In this document: positions 53,928 through 62,093 of the stretch, piece by piece
How positions within the stretch are numbered: the stretch's first letter is position 1
Layout: each line of letters begins with the position of its first letter
Assembly (NCBI GenBank): GCA_020723805.1
Contig: DYID01000019.1
Span: forward strand, 1-64,000
Source of the DNA: Anaerolinea sp.
GTDB lineage: Bacteria > Chloroflexota > Anaerolineae > Anaerolineales > Villigracilaceae
Direction of reading: 5' to 3'
DNA length: 64,000 nt
Translations under genes and position numbers: made by a program
Notes under the pieces: model-generated
Databases searched by the model: none
Seen by the model: only the letters and a program-made list of their open reading frames with translations
Told to the model about the DNA's origin: nothing

Positions 53928-54938
53928 ATGAACTGGAAAAACAAAGTCGTACTAATTACCGGCGGGACGGGGTCGTTTGGCAAGAAGTTTACACAGACCC
54001 TGCTGGAGGAAAAACAGCCGAAGAAGATCATCATCTTCAGCCGCGACGAGTTGAAACAGCACGAAATGCGGGTGCAGGGATTCGACCACCCCTCGCTGCG
54101 TTATTTCATCGGCGACGTGCGCGACCGCGAGCGGCTGGTGCGCGCCATGCACGGCGTGGATATTGTCGTCCATGCCGCGGCGCTCAAACAGGTGCCTGCC
54201 TGTGAATATAACCCGATGGAAGCCATCAAGACCAACATTATCGGCACGGCAAACGTGCTGGAGGCAGCGCTGGATGCGGGCGTGAAGAAGGTGATGACCA
54301 TCAGCACCGATAAAGCCGTGAGTCCCGCCAACCTCTACGGGGCGACCAAACTCGCAGCGGAGAAATTGACCGTTCAAAGCAACGCCTACGCCGCAGGAAC
54401 GGCAACCCGTTACTCGTGCGTCCGATACGGGAATGTGGTCGGGTCGCGCGGCTCGGTCGTGCCGTTGTTCCTCAAACAGCGCGCAAACGGCACGGTCACC
54501 ATCACGGACGAGCGCATGACGCGCTTCTGGCTTTCGCTGGAGCAGGGTGTCCGCTTCGTTATCGAGTGCATCGAGCAGATGGAAGGCGGGGAGGTGTTCG
54601 TGCCAAAGATTCCCAGCACCAGGGTCATTGATCTGGCGCGCGCCATTGTGCCGAACGCGAAAATCGAAATCATCGGCATCCGCCCCGGCGAAAAACTGCA
54701 CGAGGACTTGATTTCGGAAGACGAAGCCCGTCACACGGTGGAACTGGAACACATGTACGTCATCCAGCCGGCGGAGGCATCGTGGTTCGGCTGCTCGTGG
54801 AAGGATAAGGGCAAGCCGCTCCCCGAGGGGTTCACCTACACCAGCGACAACAACACCGAATGGCTCGACATCGAGGGCATCAAGAAGTTTGTGGAGCCGT
54901 TCGAGGAGTTGTTCCGGCAGGGGAAGTTGGAAGGATAA
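53928..54938 (+). CDS. pseB: UDP-GlcNAc 4,6-dehydratase (inverting), PseB/FlaA1-like
   Basis: Converts UDP-GlcNAc to the 4-keto-6-deoxy sugar, the first step toward pseudaminic-type or other 2-acetamido-2,6-dideoxy sugars. A 336-residue short-form SDR: VLITGGTGSFGKKFTQTLL, FSRDELKQHEM, VHAAALKQVPACEYNPMEAIKTN, STDKAVSPANLYGATKLAAEK with the Tyr/Lys pair, CVRYGNVVGSRGSVVPLF. These match PseB and not the 600-residue membrane form. SD AGGAGAA precedes the ATG. The expected next enzyme, a PLP aminotransferase (PseC), is not in the window. Confidence 0.92.
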   Translation: MNWKNKVVLITGGTGSFGKKFTQTLLEEKQPKKIIIFSRDELKQHEMRVQGFDHPSLRYFIGDVRDRERLVRAMHGVDIVVHAAALKQVPACEYNPMEAIKTNIIGTANVLEAALDAGVKKVMTISTDKAVSPANLYGATKLAAEKLTVQSNAYAAGTATRYSCVRYGNVVGSRGSVVPLFLKQRANGTVTITDERMTRFWLSLEQGVRFVIECIEQMEGGEVFVPKIPSTRVIDLARAIVPNAKIEIIGIRPGEKLHEDLISEDEARHTVELEHMYVIQPAEASWFGCSWKDKGKPLPEGFTYTSDNNTEWLDIEGIKKFVEPFEELFRQGKLEG

Positions 54939-54941
54939 GCG

Positions 54942-55020
54942 AACGAGTACACAGGTACACAAGTACACAGGTACACACGGAAACGCGTTTCTACTTTTGT
55001 ACTTGTTTACGTGTGTACTG
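54942..55020. repeat. period-8 array with inverted arms
   Basis: GTACACAG/GTACACAA units x4 on the left, then GTACTTGTTTACGTGTGTAC on the right, in opposite orientation. It ends one base before the ATG at 55022. Confidence 0.85.
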
Positions 55021-55021
55021 C

Positions 55022-55948
55022 ATGAATATGACGCGCATACTCATAACTGGTGCAAGCGGACTCCTCGGCATCAATCTCGCGCTCGAAGCCATGCGCGGGT
55101 ATGAGGTCATCGGGGTTGACCGGGGGCGGCTCAAGTCGGCTCCGTTTCGGGTGATTCGGGCGGATTTTTTGCACGATACCGAAATGAAATCCATCCTAGA
55201 TTCCACGCGTCCCGACTGGCTCATCCACTGCGCCGCCATGGCGAATCTCGAGGAGTGTGAAAGGCATCCCGAACAGGCAAAGAAACTCAATGCTGATGTC
55301 CCTGCCGAGTTGGCAGCTGCGTGCGCGAAGCAAAGCATCAAGTTTGTGCATCTTTCCACCGACGCAGTCTTTGACGGCACGAAGCAAGGCGCGTACACGG
55401 AAGAGGACGAACCGAATCCGCAAAATGTGTATTCGCAGACCAAACTCGACGGCGAGCGGGCGGTTCAACAAGCCAATCCCCAAGCCATCATCGCGAGGGT
55501 CAATTTCTACGGCTGGTCGTTGGCGGGGCAGCGCAGTCTCGGCGAGTTTTTTGTCAACAACCTGAGCGAAGGGAGGCGCGTCTATGGCTTTACCGATGTG
55601 GTCTTCTGTCCGATGTGGGTCAATCACCTCGCGCAGACGCTCCTTGCCATGCTCGAAAAGGATTTACACGGCTTGTATCACGTGGTAGGCGCACAGCCGA
55701 TGAACAAGTATCAATTTGGGGTGGAGGTGGCGCGCAGGTTCGGGTTGAGAGAAAGCCTTATCGAGCCGCAGTCCGTTGAACGGTCAGGGTTGACCGCGAA
55801 ACGTTCCCACAATTTATGGCTGTCCGTCCACAAACTGTCCACAGATTTGGGGCGTCCTCTCCCCGCTTTCTCCACTGGTTTGGACGGGTTTTATACACAA
55901 TTCCAGCAGGGTTATCCACAGAAAATCAGGAGTTATCAACAGGCATAA
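55022..55948 (+). CDS. RmlD-like dTDP-4-dehydrorhamnose reductase family protein
   Basis: A 308-residue SDR of the RmlD_sub_bind type, which reduces a 4-keto nucleotide sugar. ILITGASGLLGINLALEA binds NADPH. DWLIHCAAMANLEECERHPEQAKKLN, VHLSTDAVFDGTKQGAYTEEDEPNPQNVYSQTKLDGER (core: STDAVFDG and YSQTKLDGE) and YHVVGAQPMNKYQFG follow. It could act on the PseB product or another keto sugar. There is no SD, because the leader is repeat DNA. The 3' end converges on the toxin gene with six bases between stops. Confidence 0.87.
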   Translation: MNMTRILITGASGLLGINLALEAMRGYEVIGVDRGRLKSAPFRVIRADFLHDTEMKSILDSTRPDWLIHCAAMANLEECERHPEQAKKLNADVPAELAAACAKQSIKFVHLSTDAVFDGTKQGAYTEEDEPNPQNVYSQTKLDGERAVQQANPQAIIARVNFYGWSLAGQRSLGEFFVNNLSEGRRVYGFTDVVFCPMWVNHLAQTLLAMLEKDLHGLYHVVGAQPMNKYQFGVEVARRFGLRESLIEPQSVERSGLTAKRSHNLWLSVHKLSTDLGRPLPAFSTGLDGFYTQFQQGYPQKIRSYQQA

Positions 55949-55954
55949 GACCGC

Positions 55955-56374
55955 TCAACCAAAGAATGGGTTCTTGATTTTCAGGGTTTCCCGAATGACC
56001 AACCCGTCCTGCATATCTTCGGTGTAAAGGATTTCGGCGTCGGCAGCTAATGCGCAGGCAACGATCATGCTGTCCCAAAACGAAAGAGCATACTCCTGCC
56101 GCAATTGGGACGCATCCAGAAGTATGCTCTCGTCCATTTCGATGATGGGATATTTTTCGTAAAATGCTTCAACAAGTTGCGAAATTTGTTCCTCGGTAAA
56201 ACCAGCCTTCTTGATGAGATTTACACAGATTTCGTTTATGACTTGTACACTTACGACGGGTTCTGTTTGTGTGATAACCTCTCTGGCGCGGGATGATTTT
56301 TCCGCCTCGCCCATGTCCAACAAGGCATAAAGCCAGATGTTCGTGTCAATAAAAGCAGAAGGCTTACCTGGCAT
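55955..56374 (-). CDS. vapC: VapC-like PIN-domain toxin
   Basis: A 139-residue PIN ribonuclease. Acidic residues: AFIDTNIWLYAL (first Asp), SVQVINEICVNL (Glu), LSFWDSMIVACALAADAEILYTEDMQDG (two or three Asp). The gene overlaps the 3' end of the antitoxin by 11 bases. It interrupts the otherwise plus-strand polysaccharide locus and is AT-richer, consistent with insertion. Toxins of this family usually cut tRNA or rRNA. Confidence 0.88.
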   Translation of the reverse strand: MPGKPSAFIDTNIWLYALLDMGEAEKSSRAREVITQTEPVVSVQVINEICVNLIKKAGFTEEQISQLVEAFYEKYPIIEMDESILLDASQLRQEYALSFWDSMIVACALAADAEILYTEDMQDGLVIRETLKIKNPFFG

Positions 56375-56576
56375 AAATTTGTTCTCTCGTCATAGGAGTG
56401 AATTTCTTCACTGTGACGGGATGAGCCAGCAAGGTATCCAGGTAATTTTTCGACCTGCTTCTGGAAGTTTCAACCTTTAATATGACATGCACATTATCAC
56501 GGAGTTTTCCCTTGTACTTTTTGGGAATCTCGATAACTCCGTCCTTGATCTTAGACTTAAACTGCACAGTGACCAT
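56364..56576 (-). CDS. antitoxin of the VapC-like pair, AbrB/SpoVT-like
   Basis: A 70-residue protein. VQFKSKIKDGVIEIPKKYKGKLRDNVHVILKVE (core: DGVIEIPKKYK) fits a swapped-hairpin AbrB-type DNA-binding domain, and the C-terminal half (YLDTLLAHPVTVKKFTPMTREQIY) is the likely toxin-binding tail. The ATG at 56576 is preferred over 56615 because GAGGTG lies seven bases upstream. It would repress its own promoter with VapC. Confidence 0.75.
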   Translation of the reverse strand: MVTVQFKSKIKDGVIEIPKKYKGKLRDNVHVILKVETSRSRSKNYLDTLLAHPVTVKKFTPMTREQIYAR

Positions 56577-56588
56577 AATGCACCTCGC

Positions 56589-56598
56589 TATAATTATA
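56589..56598. promoter_or_regulatory. palindromic bidirectional -10 element
   Basis: TATAATTATA is its own reverse complement and gives a consensus TATAAT on both strands: minus for the antitoxin (start 56576), plus for the synthase gene (start 56645). Confidence 0.5.
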
Positions 56599-56644
56599 CT
56601 GCCATCCGCCATCAATCCATAATCAATCGTTCTCGGAGGAACCC

Positions 56645-57712
56645 ATGGAATTCAAAATTCAAGACCGCTGGATTGGACCGAACCACCCGACTTATTTCAT
56701 TGCCGATATCGCCGCCAACCACGACGGGGACCTGGAACGGGCGAAACTGCTCATCCGCCTCGCCAAGGAAGCGGGCGCGGATGCGGCAAAGTTCCAGCAT
56801 TTTCAAGCGCCCAAGATTGTCTCGGAGTATGGCTTCACGCACATGAATTCCAAGGTCAGCCATCAGGCGAGTTGGAAGAAGTCCGTGACCGAGGTGTACG
56901 CGGCGGCATCGCTGCCTCAGGATTGGACGCCCATCCTCAAGGAGGAATGCGACAAGGTTGGCATTCACTTTTTTACCTCGCCCTATGACTATGACTCCAT
57001 CGAACACGTTGACCCATACATCCCTGCCTTCAAGGTGGGTTCCGGCGAGATTGACTGGATCGAAACACTCGAACACATGGCGTCGAAGGGCAAGCCGATG
57101 ATCATCGCCAGCGGCGCGGCGGACATTGCCGACGTACAGCGCGCCGTCCATGCCATTCTCAAAATCAACAAGCAGTTGTGTCTGATGCAGTGCAACACCA
57201 ATTACACCGCCAGCCCCGAAAACTTCGACCACATCCATTTGAACGTGTTGAAGACCTATGCGGTCATGTTCCCCGACGTGGTGCTGGGACTCTCCGATCA
57301 TACACACGGCAATGCGACGGTTCTCGGCGCAGTGGCGCTTGGGGCGCGCGTCATCGAGCGTCACTTCACCGACAGCAATGACCGCGAAGGTCCCGACCAC
57401 AAGTTTGCGATGAATCCCGAAGCCTGGGCGCACATGGTGGAGGAGACGCGTCAACTCGAACGGGCGCTGGGTTCCTCCGACAAATTCATCGCGGGCAACG
57501 AGCAGGAGACGAAGATCGTCCAGCGCCGTTGTCTGCGCGCGGCGCGCGACATCAAGGCAGGCGAGGTCTTCACGCGCGAGATGATTGACGTGCTGCGTCC
57601 TGCCACGCCTGGGGCAATCAAGCCGCATGAAATCCAGAACGTAATCGGCACGCGGGCGCTGGTGGATATGCCGAAGGGTAAAGAGTTGAGGTGGACGGAT
57701 CTTGGAGCCTAA
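56645..57712 (+). CDS. N-acetylneuraminate/nonulosonate synthase family protein (NeuB/PseI/SpsE-like)
   Basis: Condenses phosphoenolpyruvate with an N-acetyl sugar to make a nine-carbon acidic sugar. A 355-residue protein: TYFIADIAANHDGDLERAKLLI, ADAAKFQHF, HFFTSPYDYDSIEHVDPYIPAFKVGSGEI (metal and substrate residues), MQCNTNY, LGLSDHTHGNATVLGAVALGARVIERHFTDSNDREGPDHKFAM (core: GLSDHTHG and RHFT), and a C-terminal SAF antifreeze-like domain (ARDIKAGEVFTREMIDVLRP). SD GGAGG precedes the ATG. It may be specific for pseudaminic, legionaminic or a related acid. Sugar-specific residues cannot be resolved by eye. Confidence 0.9.
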   Translation: MEFKIQDRWIGPNHPTYFIADIAANHDGDLERAKLLIRLAKEAGADAAKFQHFQAPKIVSEYGFTHMNSKVSHQASWKKSVTEVYAAASLPQDWTPILKEECDKVGIHFFTSPYDYDSIEHVDPYIPAFKVGSGEIDWIETLEHMASKGKPMIIASGAADIADVQRAVHAILKINKQLCLMQCNTNYTASPENFDHIHLNVLKTYAVMFPDVVLGLSDHTHGNATVLGAVALGARVIERHFTDSNDREGPDHKFAMNPEAWAHMVEETRQLERALGSSDKFIAGNEQETKIVQRRCLRAARDIKAGEVFTREMIDVLRPATPGAIKPHEIQNVIGTRALVDMPKGKELRWTDLGA

Positions 57713-57715
57713 CTT

Positions 57716-57782
57716 GGTTTGAAGGTTGACAAGTTGAAAGGTTGGAATGTTCGAACTTGTAAACCTTCAAACGTTCCAACCG
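57716..57782. repeat. period-8 array with inverted arms before the glycosyltransferase gene
   Basis: GGTTTGAA/GGTTGACA/AGTTGAAA/GGTTGGAA units, then AACTTGTAAACCTTCAAACGTTCCAACC in opposite orientation. It ends eight bases before the ATG at 57791. Confidence 0.82.
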
Positions 57783-57790
57783 ATTTTTCT

Positions 57791-58954
57791 ATGAAGGTTA
57801 TCTACTTTTCCAAAACCTACACCCCTCACGATTATCGCTTTCTGGCTTCATTGGCGAAGACGGAACACGAGGTCTTCTTTTTGCAGTTGGAGGCAAATCA
57901 CCGTCAGACGGAAGACCGCCCTGTGCCTGAGAAGGTTCGACAGGTTTTGTGGGCGGGCGGCAAGCATGAGTTCCGCTGGCGTGACGTGCCGCGTCTGGTC
58001 CTTGACCTGCGGCGGGTCATTCGAGAAATCAAGCCCGACCTCATCCACGCCGGACCGATTCAGAACTGCGCGTTTCTCGTGGCGTTGAGCGGGTTTCGCC
58101 GCCTGCTGACGATGTCGTGGGGGTATGATCTGGTGATGGAGGCAGACAAAAACGCATGGATGAGATGGGTGACAAGATACACGCTGCGGCGAAGCGCTTT
58201 CTTCACCAGCGACGCCAATGTCACGCGCGAGAAGGCGGTTGCGTTTGGGATGAACCCTGAAAATACCATTGTATTTCCATGGGGTGTTGATCTAAAGTAT
58301 TTTTATCCCCAAAAAGAAGAAAGCGCCGCCCTGAGGCTCTCGAAGGGAGGAAAGAAGACAAAGACAAATCGCAAATCGAAAATCGAAAATCGCAAATCTT
58401 TTACGCTTTTTTGCAGCCGCACGTGGGAGCCGATCTACGGCGTGGATGTGCTGGCAAAGGCGTTTGTCAAAGCGGCGAGCGTGAACCCCGATGTGAATTT
58501 GATTTTGCTGGGGGGCGGTTCGCAGGGAGGGCACATCCGTCAGATTTTGATGAACGGCGGCGTGCTGGAGCGCGTGCACTTTGGAGGGCAGGTGAGTCAA
58601 CGCGACTTGCCACGCTGGTATCATATGGCGGATCTTTACATCTCGCCCTCGCATGTGGACGGAACCTCGGTCACATTGCTGGAGGCGCTGGCGAGCGGAC
58701 TGCCATGCCTCGTGTCGGATATTCCGGGCAACCGGGAATGGATCGAGGAGGGCGTCAATGGCTGGCTCTTTCCCGATGGGGATGCCGACGCACTGGCAGA
58801 GAAGATTCTCGCGGTCATCGCTCAACGGGAGAAACTGCCTGGGATTGGCGCGGCAGCCCGCAGGTCCGCAGAGATGCGTGCCGATTGGCAGAAAAATTTC
58901 AGCCAGTTGCTTTCCGCCTACGAAAGGGTCGCCAAAGTCCACAAAGCCGCTTAA
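57791..58954 (+). CDS. GT4-family glycosyltransferase
   Basis: A 387-residue GT-B enzyme. The N-terminal domain has YFSKTYTPHDYRFLASLAKTEHEVFFL and KPDLIHAGPIQ. The C-terminal donor domain has FCSRTWEPIYGVDVLAKAF, LLGGGSQGGHIRQ, VHFGGQVSQRDLPRWYHMADLYISPSHVDGTSVTLLEALASGLPCLVSDIPGNREWIEEGVNGWLF (core: SPSHVDGTSVTLLEALA, EX7E motif). An AATCGCA period-7 tract (about residues 192-203) is inserted in frame between the two domains. The open frame runs upstream to 57719, but that part is repeat DNA. Confidence 0.92.
   Translation: MKVIYFSKTYTPHDYRFLASLAKTEHEVFFLQLEANHRQTEDRPVPEKVRQVLWAGGKHEFRWRDVPRLVLDLRRVIREIKPDLIHAGPIQNCAFLVALSGFRRLLTMSWGYDLVMEADKNAWMRWVTRYTLRRSAFFTSDANVTREKAVAFGMNPENTIVFPWGVDLKYFYPQKEESAALRLSKGGKKTKTNRKSKIENRKSFTLFCSRTWEPIYGVDVLAKAFVKAASVNPDVNLILLGGGSQGGHIRQILMNGGVLERVHFGGQVSQRDLPRWYHMADLYISPSHVDGTSVTLLEALASGLPCLVSDIPGNREWIEEGVNGWLFPDGDADALAEKILAVIAQREKLPGIGAAARRSAEMRADWQKNFSQLLSAYERVAKVHKAA
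58363..58398. repeat. period-7 array inside the GT4 gene
   Basis: AATCGCA/AATCGAA heptamers x4 plus, encoding TNRKSKIENRKS in frame at the linker between the two GT-B domains. Confidence 0.85.
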
Positions 58955-59010
58955 GTCTGCATTCTCTAACGCAGCAGCGTCAGAGACATCTCCTACAACA
59001 AGAGGATACT

Positions 59011-59772
59011 ATGCTCACACACAAAGAATTGCTCGACGGTTTTCGTCAGACCAGCGTGAAGCCCGGTGAAACGATCATCGTTCACACGTCGTATAAATCG
59101 CTGGGCGGTGTGGAGGGCGGCGCGGAGACGGTCATTGATGTGATGCGCGAACTGGTGGGACCGCGCGGCACGGTGTTGTTCCCCGCCTTCAATTTTCAAT
59201 CGTGGACGGAGACGCATTACTTCGACGTCCTGGAGACGCCCTCGAAGATGGGCGTGATCACCGAACTCGCCCGCCTCAGACCGGACGCCAAGCGGACTCC
59301 ACATCCCATTTATTCCTTCTCGGTTTGGGGTGCGCGCGCCGATGAATTTGCCGCAGCGGACGATGTGGAAGCCTACGGACCGAATTCAGCCTTTGCGTTG
59401 TTCCACAAACTTAACGGTACAATCATCAGCATCGGGCTGGATTTCAACAGTACGTTTTCCATGCACCATTACATCGAGTACAACGTTGGCTGCGACTATC
59501 GCCGCGTGAAGGAATTTTCGGGAATTTACGTCGGCTATGACCGTGTGCCGAGGATCAAGACCTATTCGATGTTCGTCCGCAAGAATGACAGCGTGAAGAC
59601 CTACATCGTGCCGGGCATGAATGAACTGCTTGCCGCAGGCGTGATCAAGGAGATTCAAGTCGGCGCGGCGAAAGTCCATTTTGCAACCGCGAACGATTTC
59701 TACGATAACATGTCGGTGATTGTGCGCGAACACCCGGAGAAGCTGCATTACATCGAAGAGCCGAAATATTGA
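59011..59772 (+). CDS. AAC(3)-fold N-acetyltransferase
   Basis: A 253-residue protein of the aminoglycoside 3-N-acetyltransferase/YokD fold. LLDGFRQTSVKPGETIIVHTSYKSLGGVEGGAETVIDVMRELVGPRGTVLFPAFNFQSW (core: VHTSYKSLG, GTVLFPAF) and TPHPIYSFSVWGARADEF are the acetyl-CoA-binding signatures. AGAGGA lies upstream. In this locus it more likely acetylates an amino sugar than an antibiotic. It precedes the DUF4910 gene, a pairing I recall from other nonulosonate-type loci, but this should be checked. Confidence 0.82.
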   Translation: MLTHKELLDGFRQTSVKPGETIIVHTSYKSLGGVEGGAETVIDVMRELVGPRGTVLFPAFNFQSWTETHYFDVLETPSKMGVITELARLRPDAKRTPHPIYSFSVWGARADEFAAADDVEAYGPNSAFALFHKLNGTIISIGLDFNSTFSMHHYIEYNVGCDYRRVKEFSGIYVGYDRVPRIKTYSMFVRKNDSVKTYIVPGMNELLAAGVIKEIQVGAAKVHFATANDFYDNMSVIVREHPEKLHYIEEPKY

Positions 59773-59810
59773 ACGTTTTGACTTTGGCTGCACTGCGCGT
59801 AATGAGCCGC

Positions 59811-59838
59811 CAATCGCAAATCCAAAATCGCAAATCGC
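59811..59838. repeat. period-7 array before the DUF4910 gene
   Basis: CAATCGC AAATCCA AAATCGC AAATCGC, running directly into the ATG at 59839. No SD. Confidence 0.85.
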
Positions 59839-61164
59839 ATGAAACCCTACGCCTCCCTCAAATCCATCCTCGCCGAATTCTTCCCGCTCCATCGCACTCT
59901 CGCCTCCGCTGACCACGACAAAACGTTGGAGATTATCGGTTCGTACATGCCCGATTCGTCGAACTACACCATCGAGACCTACGCGCCGCTGACTCCCGTC
60001 TGGACGTGGAAAGTGCCTGAGCGCTATGTCGTCCATGAGGCGTATTTGGAGACCGAAGACGGCAAGCGCATTGTGGATTTCAAGGACAATCCGCTGCACA
60101 TCGTTTCGTATTCTCTGCCCGTTGATAAAGTTTTGACCTTCGATGAACTCCAGCCGCATTTGTATTTCAATGAGAAGCGTCCGCACGCCGTGCCGTGGAT
60201 TTTCAAATACTACGAACGCGACTGGGGCTTCTGCCTGCCGAAGAACACGTTCGACAAACTTCCGCGCGACAAGAAATATCATGCGGTCATAAAATCAGAA
60301 TTCATCACCGACCCCAAGCAGGGATTCAAAGTTGCCACCGCCGTTATTCACCCTCAAGGCGGACCCAATCCCGAAGCCGGCGAGTTCCTCGTGCAGGCGC
60401 ACACCTGTCATCCCATGCAAGCCAATGACGACGGCGCGGGCGTGGTCAGCGCCATCGAGTTGGCGCGGCGGCTGGCGGAAAATCCGCTCCCCGCTGGCTC
60501 GATGAGCGTCCGCTTCTGGTTTGGACCTGAAACCATCGGCACCATCGCCTGGCTGGCTCACAACGAGGCGCTCATCCCAAATCTGCGCGGCGGTATCTTC
60601 CTGGAGATGACGGGCAATCAAAATCGCATAGCGTGGCATCATACACGCCAGCATAATCACTTGCTAGATCGTATTGCGTATTACGTATTACGTAACACGG
60701 ATCACGAATCCCGCGACTTTGCCGCCGCCCCCGCCAACGACGAACGCGTCATTAACGGACCCGGCGTCAACGTGCCGTGCATCTCGCTCAACCGTTTCCC
60801 CTACGACGAGTATCACACCACCGACGACAATCTCGACATCATGCACGAAGACATGCTCGTCGGCGCGGCGGAGATTGCCGAGCAGATCATCCGCATCTAC
60901 GCCGGCAACTACATTCCGAAGCGCACGTTCCGCGGTCCCGTGTTTCTCAGCGGTCACGGTCTATGGGTGGACTGGCGCGAGAACTGGGCGCTCAACCGCG
61001 CCATCGAAAAAATCATGATGCGCTTCGAGGGCGAGCACACGGTCTTCGACATCGCCGAGCAGGTTGGTCTCGATTATTGGACGGTGCGCGAGTATGTGGA
61101 AAAATTTAGAATGAAAGGATTTGTCATCCCGCTTCCCATTCCCTCGGAGGCGCAAACTTCGTAG
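59839..61164 (+). CDS. DUF4910 aminopeptidase-like protein with C-terminal winged helix
   Basis: A 441-residue member of the DUF4910 family, whose core resembles zinc exopeptidases (M28). Likely ligands: His and Asp in VQAHTCHPMQANDDGAGVV, Glu in WFGPETIGTIAWL, Asp or His in YDEYHTTDDNLDIMH. The last 80 residues (RFEGEHTVFDIAEQVGLDYWTVREYVEKF) form a winged helix. The biochemical role is not established. In a surface-sugar locus it could de-N-acylate or otherwise trim a sugar, or act on a peptide. A GTATTAC tract (60671) encodes LDRIAYYVLRNTDHES in frame. Confidence 0.8.
   Translation: MKPYASLKSILAEFFPLHRTLASADHDKTLEIIGSYMPDSSNYTIETYAPLTPVWTWKVPERYVVHEAYLETEDGKRIVDFKDNPLHIVSYSLPVDKVLTFDELQPHLYFNEKRPHAVPWIFKYYERDWGFCLPKNTFDKLPRDKKYHAVIKSEFITDPKQGFKVATAVIHPQGGPNPEAGEFLVQAHTCHPMQANDDGAGVVSAIELARRLAENPLPAGSMSVRFWFGPETIGTIAWLAHNEALIPNLRGGIFLEMTGNQNRIAWHHTRQHNHLLDRIAYYVLRNTDHESRDFAAAPANDERVINGPGVNVPCISLNRFPYDEYHTTDDNLDIMHEDMLVGAAEIAEQIIRIYAGNYIPKRTFRGPVFLSGHGLWVDWRENWALNRAIEKIMMRFEGEHTVFDIAEQVGLDYWTVREYVEKFRMKGFVIPLPIPSEAQTS
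60671..60708. repeat. period-7 array inside the DUF4910 gene
   Basis: GTATTGC GTATTAC GTATTAC GTAACAC GGATCAC, in frame. Confidence 0.8.
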
Positions 61165-61186
61165 TGCCGACTTAAGTCGGCGCTAC
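61161..61186. repeat. GTGCCGAC palindrome between DUF4910 and SpsF genes
   Basis: GTAGTGCCGAC, loop TTAA, GTCGGCGCTAC; one G-T mismatch. The left arm overlaps the stop codon. Same palindrome as after yebC (41398). Confidence 0.75.
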
Positions 61187-61194
61187 GCCTGACT

Positions 61195-62031
61195 ATGAAA
61201 CCAAACGTTATCGCCATCATTCAGGGACGCATGTCCTCCTCGCGTTTGCCGGGGAAGATTCTTGCAGACATTGCCGGTCAACCGATGTTACAGCGCGTCT
61301 TCGTTCGGACCTCGCGGTCTGCTTCTGTTTCCCAAGCCATCTTCGCCACCACCACCGACCCCTCCGACGACCCCGTCGCCGAATACTGCGACTTCAGCGG
61401 CATCCCCTTCACGCGCGGCAGTCTCTACGACGTGCTGGATCGTTACTATCAAACCGCAAAACAGGCAAAAGCGGATGTGGTGGTGCGGATCACTGCCGAT
61501 TGCCCCGTCATTGACCCTGAACTGATTGACAAAGTAGTGAATACAGTGATCAGTCATCAGTCACCAGTGAATGGCGAACTGTTCGATTTTGCCTGTAATC
61601 GTTTGCCTCCCCCATATCGCCGCACGTACCCAATTGGTTTGGATGTTGAAGTTTGTACTTTCAAGGCTCTGGAACAAGCCTGGAAGGAAGCCAAAGAACC
61701 TCATCACCGCGAACACGTCATGCCCTACCTCTATGAAGGCGTGCAACTGATCACTGATAACCGATTACTGCACACTGGCACCTCCCCTCGCGGATTTAGA
61801 ATCGCTCTCCTTCATCATCCCACCGACTTCGGCGATTACCGCTGGACGGTGGATACCCCCGAAGATTTGGAATTCATGCGGCAGGTATACGCCCGCTTTG
61901 ACGGGCGCGATGACTTCACTTGGAAAGAAGTCTTGGATCTCGTTCACGACAACCCCGACCTGATGAAAATCAACGCAGGCGTGCAGCATAAGACATTGAA
62001 AGATATAGACGAGCGCGCCGCCGGTCACTGA
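61195..62031 (+). CDS. SpsF-like cytidylyltransferase
   Basis: Activates a sugar acid as its CMP derivative, or a similar NTP transfer. A 278-residue protein: IAIIQGRMSSSRLPGKILADIAGQPMLQRV (nucleotide-binding loop; core GRMSSSRLPGK), VRITADCPVIDPELIDKV (Asp metal), NRLPPPYRRTYPIGLDVEV, HREHVMPYLYE and RWTVDTPEDLEFM. This is the SpsF/acylneuraminate cytidylyltransferase-like family, expected next to NeuB/SpsE. Two CAGTGAT-type heptamer tracts (61541, 61745) are in frame. No SD. Confidence 0.88.
   Translation: MKPNVIAIIQGRMSSSRLPGKILADIAGQPMLQRVFVRTSRSASVSQAIFATTTDPSDDPVAEYCDFSGIPFTRGSLYDVLDRYYQTAKQAKADVVVRITADCPVIDPELIDKVVNTVISHQSPVNGELFDFACNRLPPPYRRTYPIGLDVEVCTFKALEQAWKEAKEPHHREHVMPYLYEGVQLITDNRLLHTGTSPRGFRIALLHHPTDFGDYRWTVDTPEDLEFMRQVYARFDGRDDFTWKEVLDLVHDNPDLMKINAGVQHKTLKDIDERAAGH
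61541..61570. repeat. period-7 array inside the SpsF-like gene
   Basis: ACAGTGAT CAGTCAT CAGTCAC CAGTGAA, in frame, encoding NTVISHQSPVN. A second trace of the same unit, in inverted orientation (CTGATCACTGATAACCGATTACTG), lies at 61748-61771. Confidence 0.82.
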
Positions 62032-62093
62032 TTACCGCTCACTGCTCACTGATTACTGCTCACTGATTACTGCTCACTGATTACTACTCACTG
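62028..62093. repeat. period-7 array between the SpsF-like and glycosyltransferase genes
   Basis: CTCACTG ATTACTG repeated about four times, from the SpsF stop codon to the ATG at 62094. No SD is possible. Confidence 0.9.

Noticed and set aside
58411-59010. 200-codon N-terminal extension of the AAC(3)-fold gene
   Set aside because: The extension overlaps the GT4 coding sequence in another frame; the acetyltransferase family begins at the ATG at 59011, which has an SD-like AGAGGA.
59011-59772. Aminoglycoside resistance gene
   Set aside because: The fold matches AAC(3), but the gene is embedded in a polysaccharide locus and chromosomal members with sugar-related roles are common; resistance is not supported.
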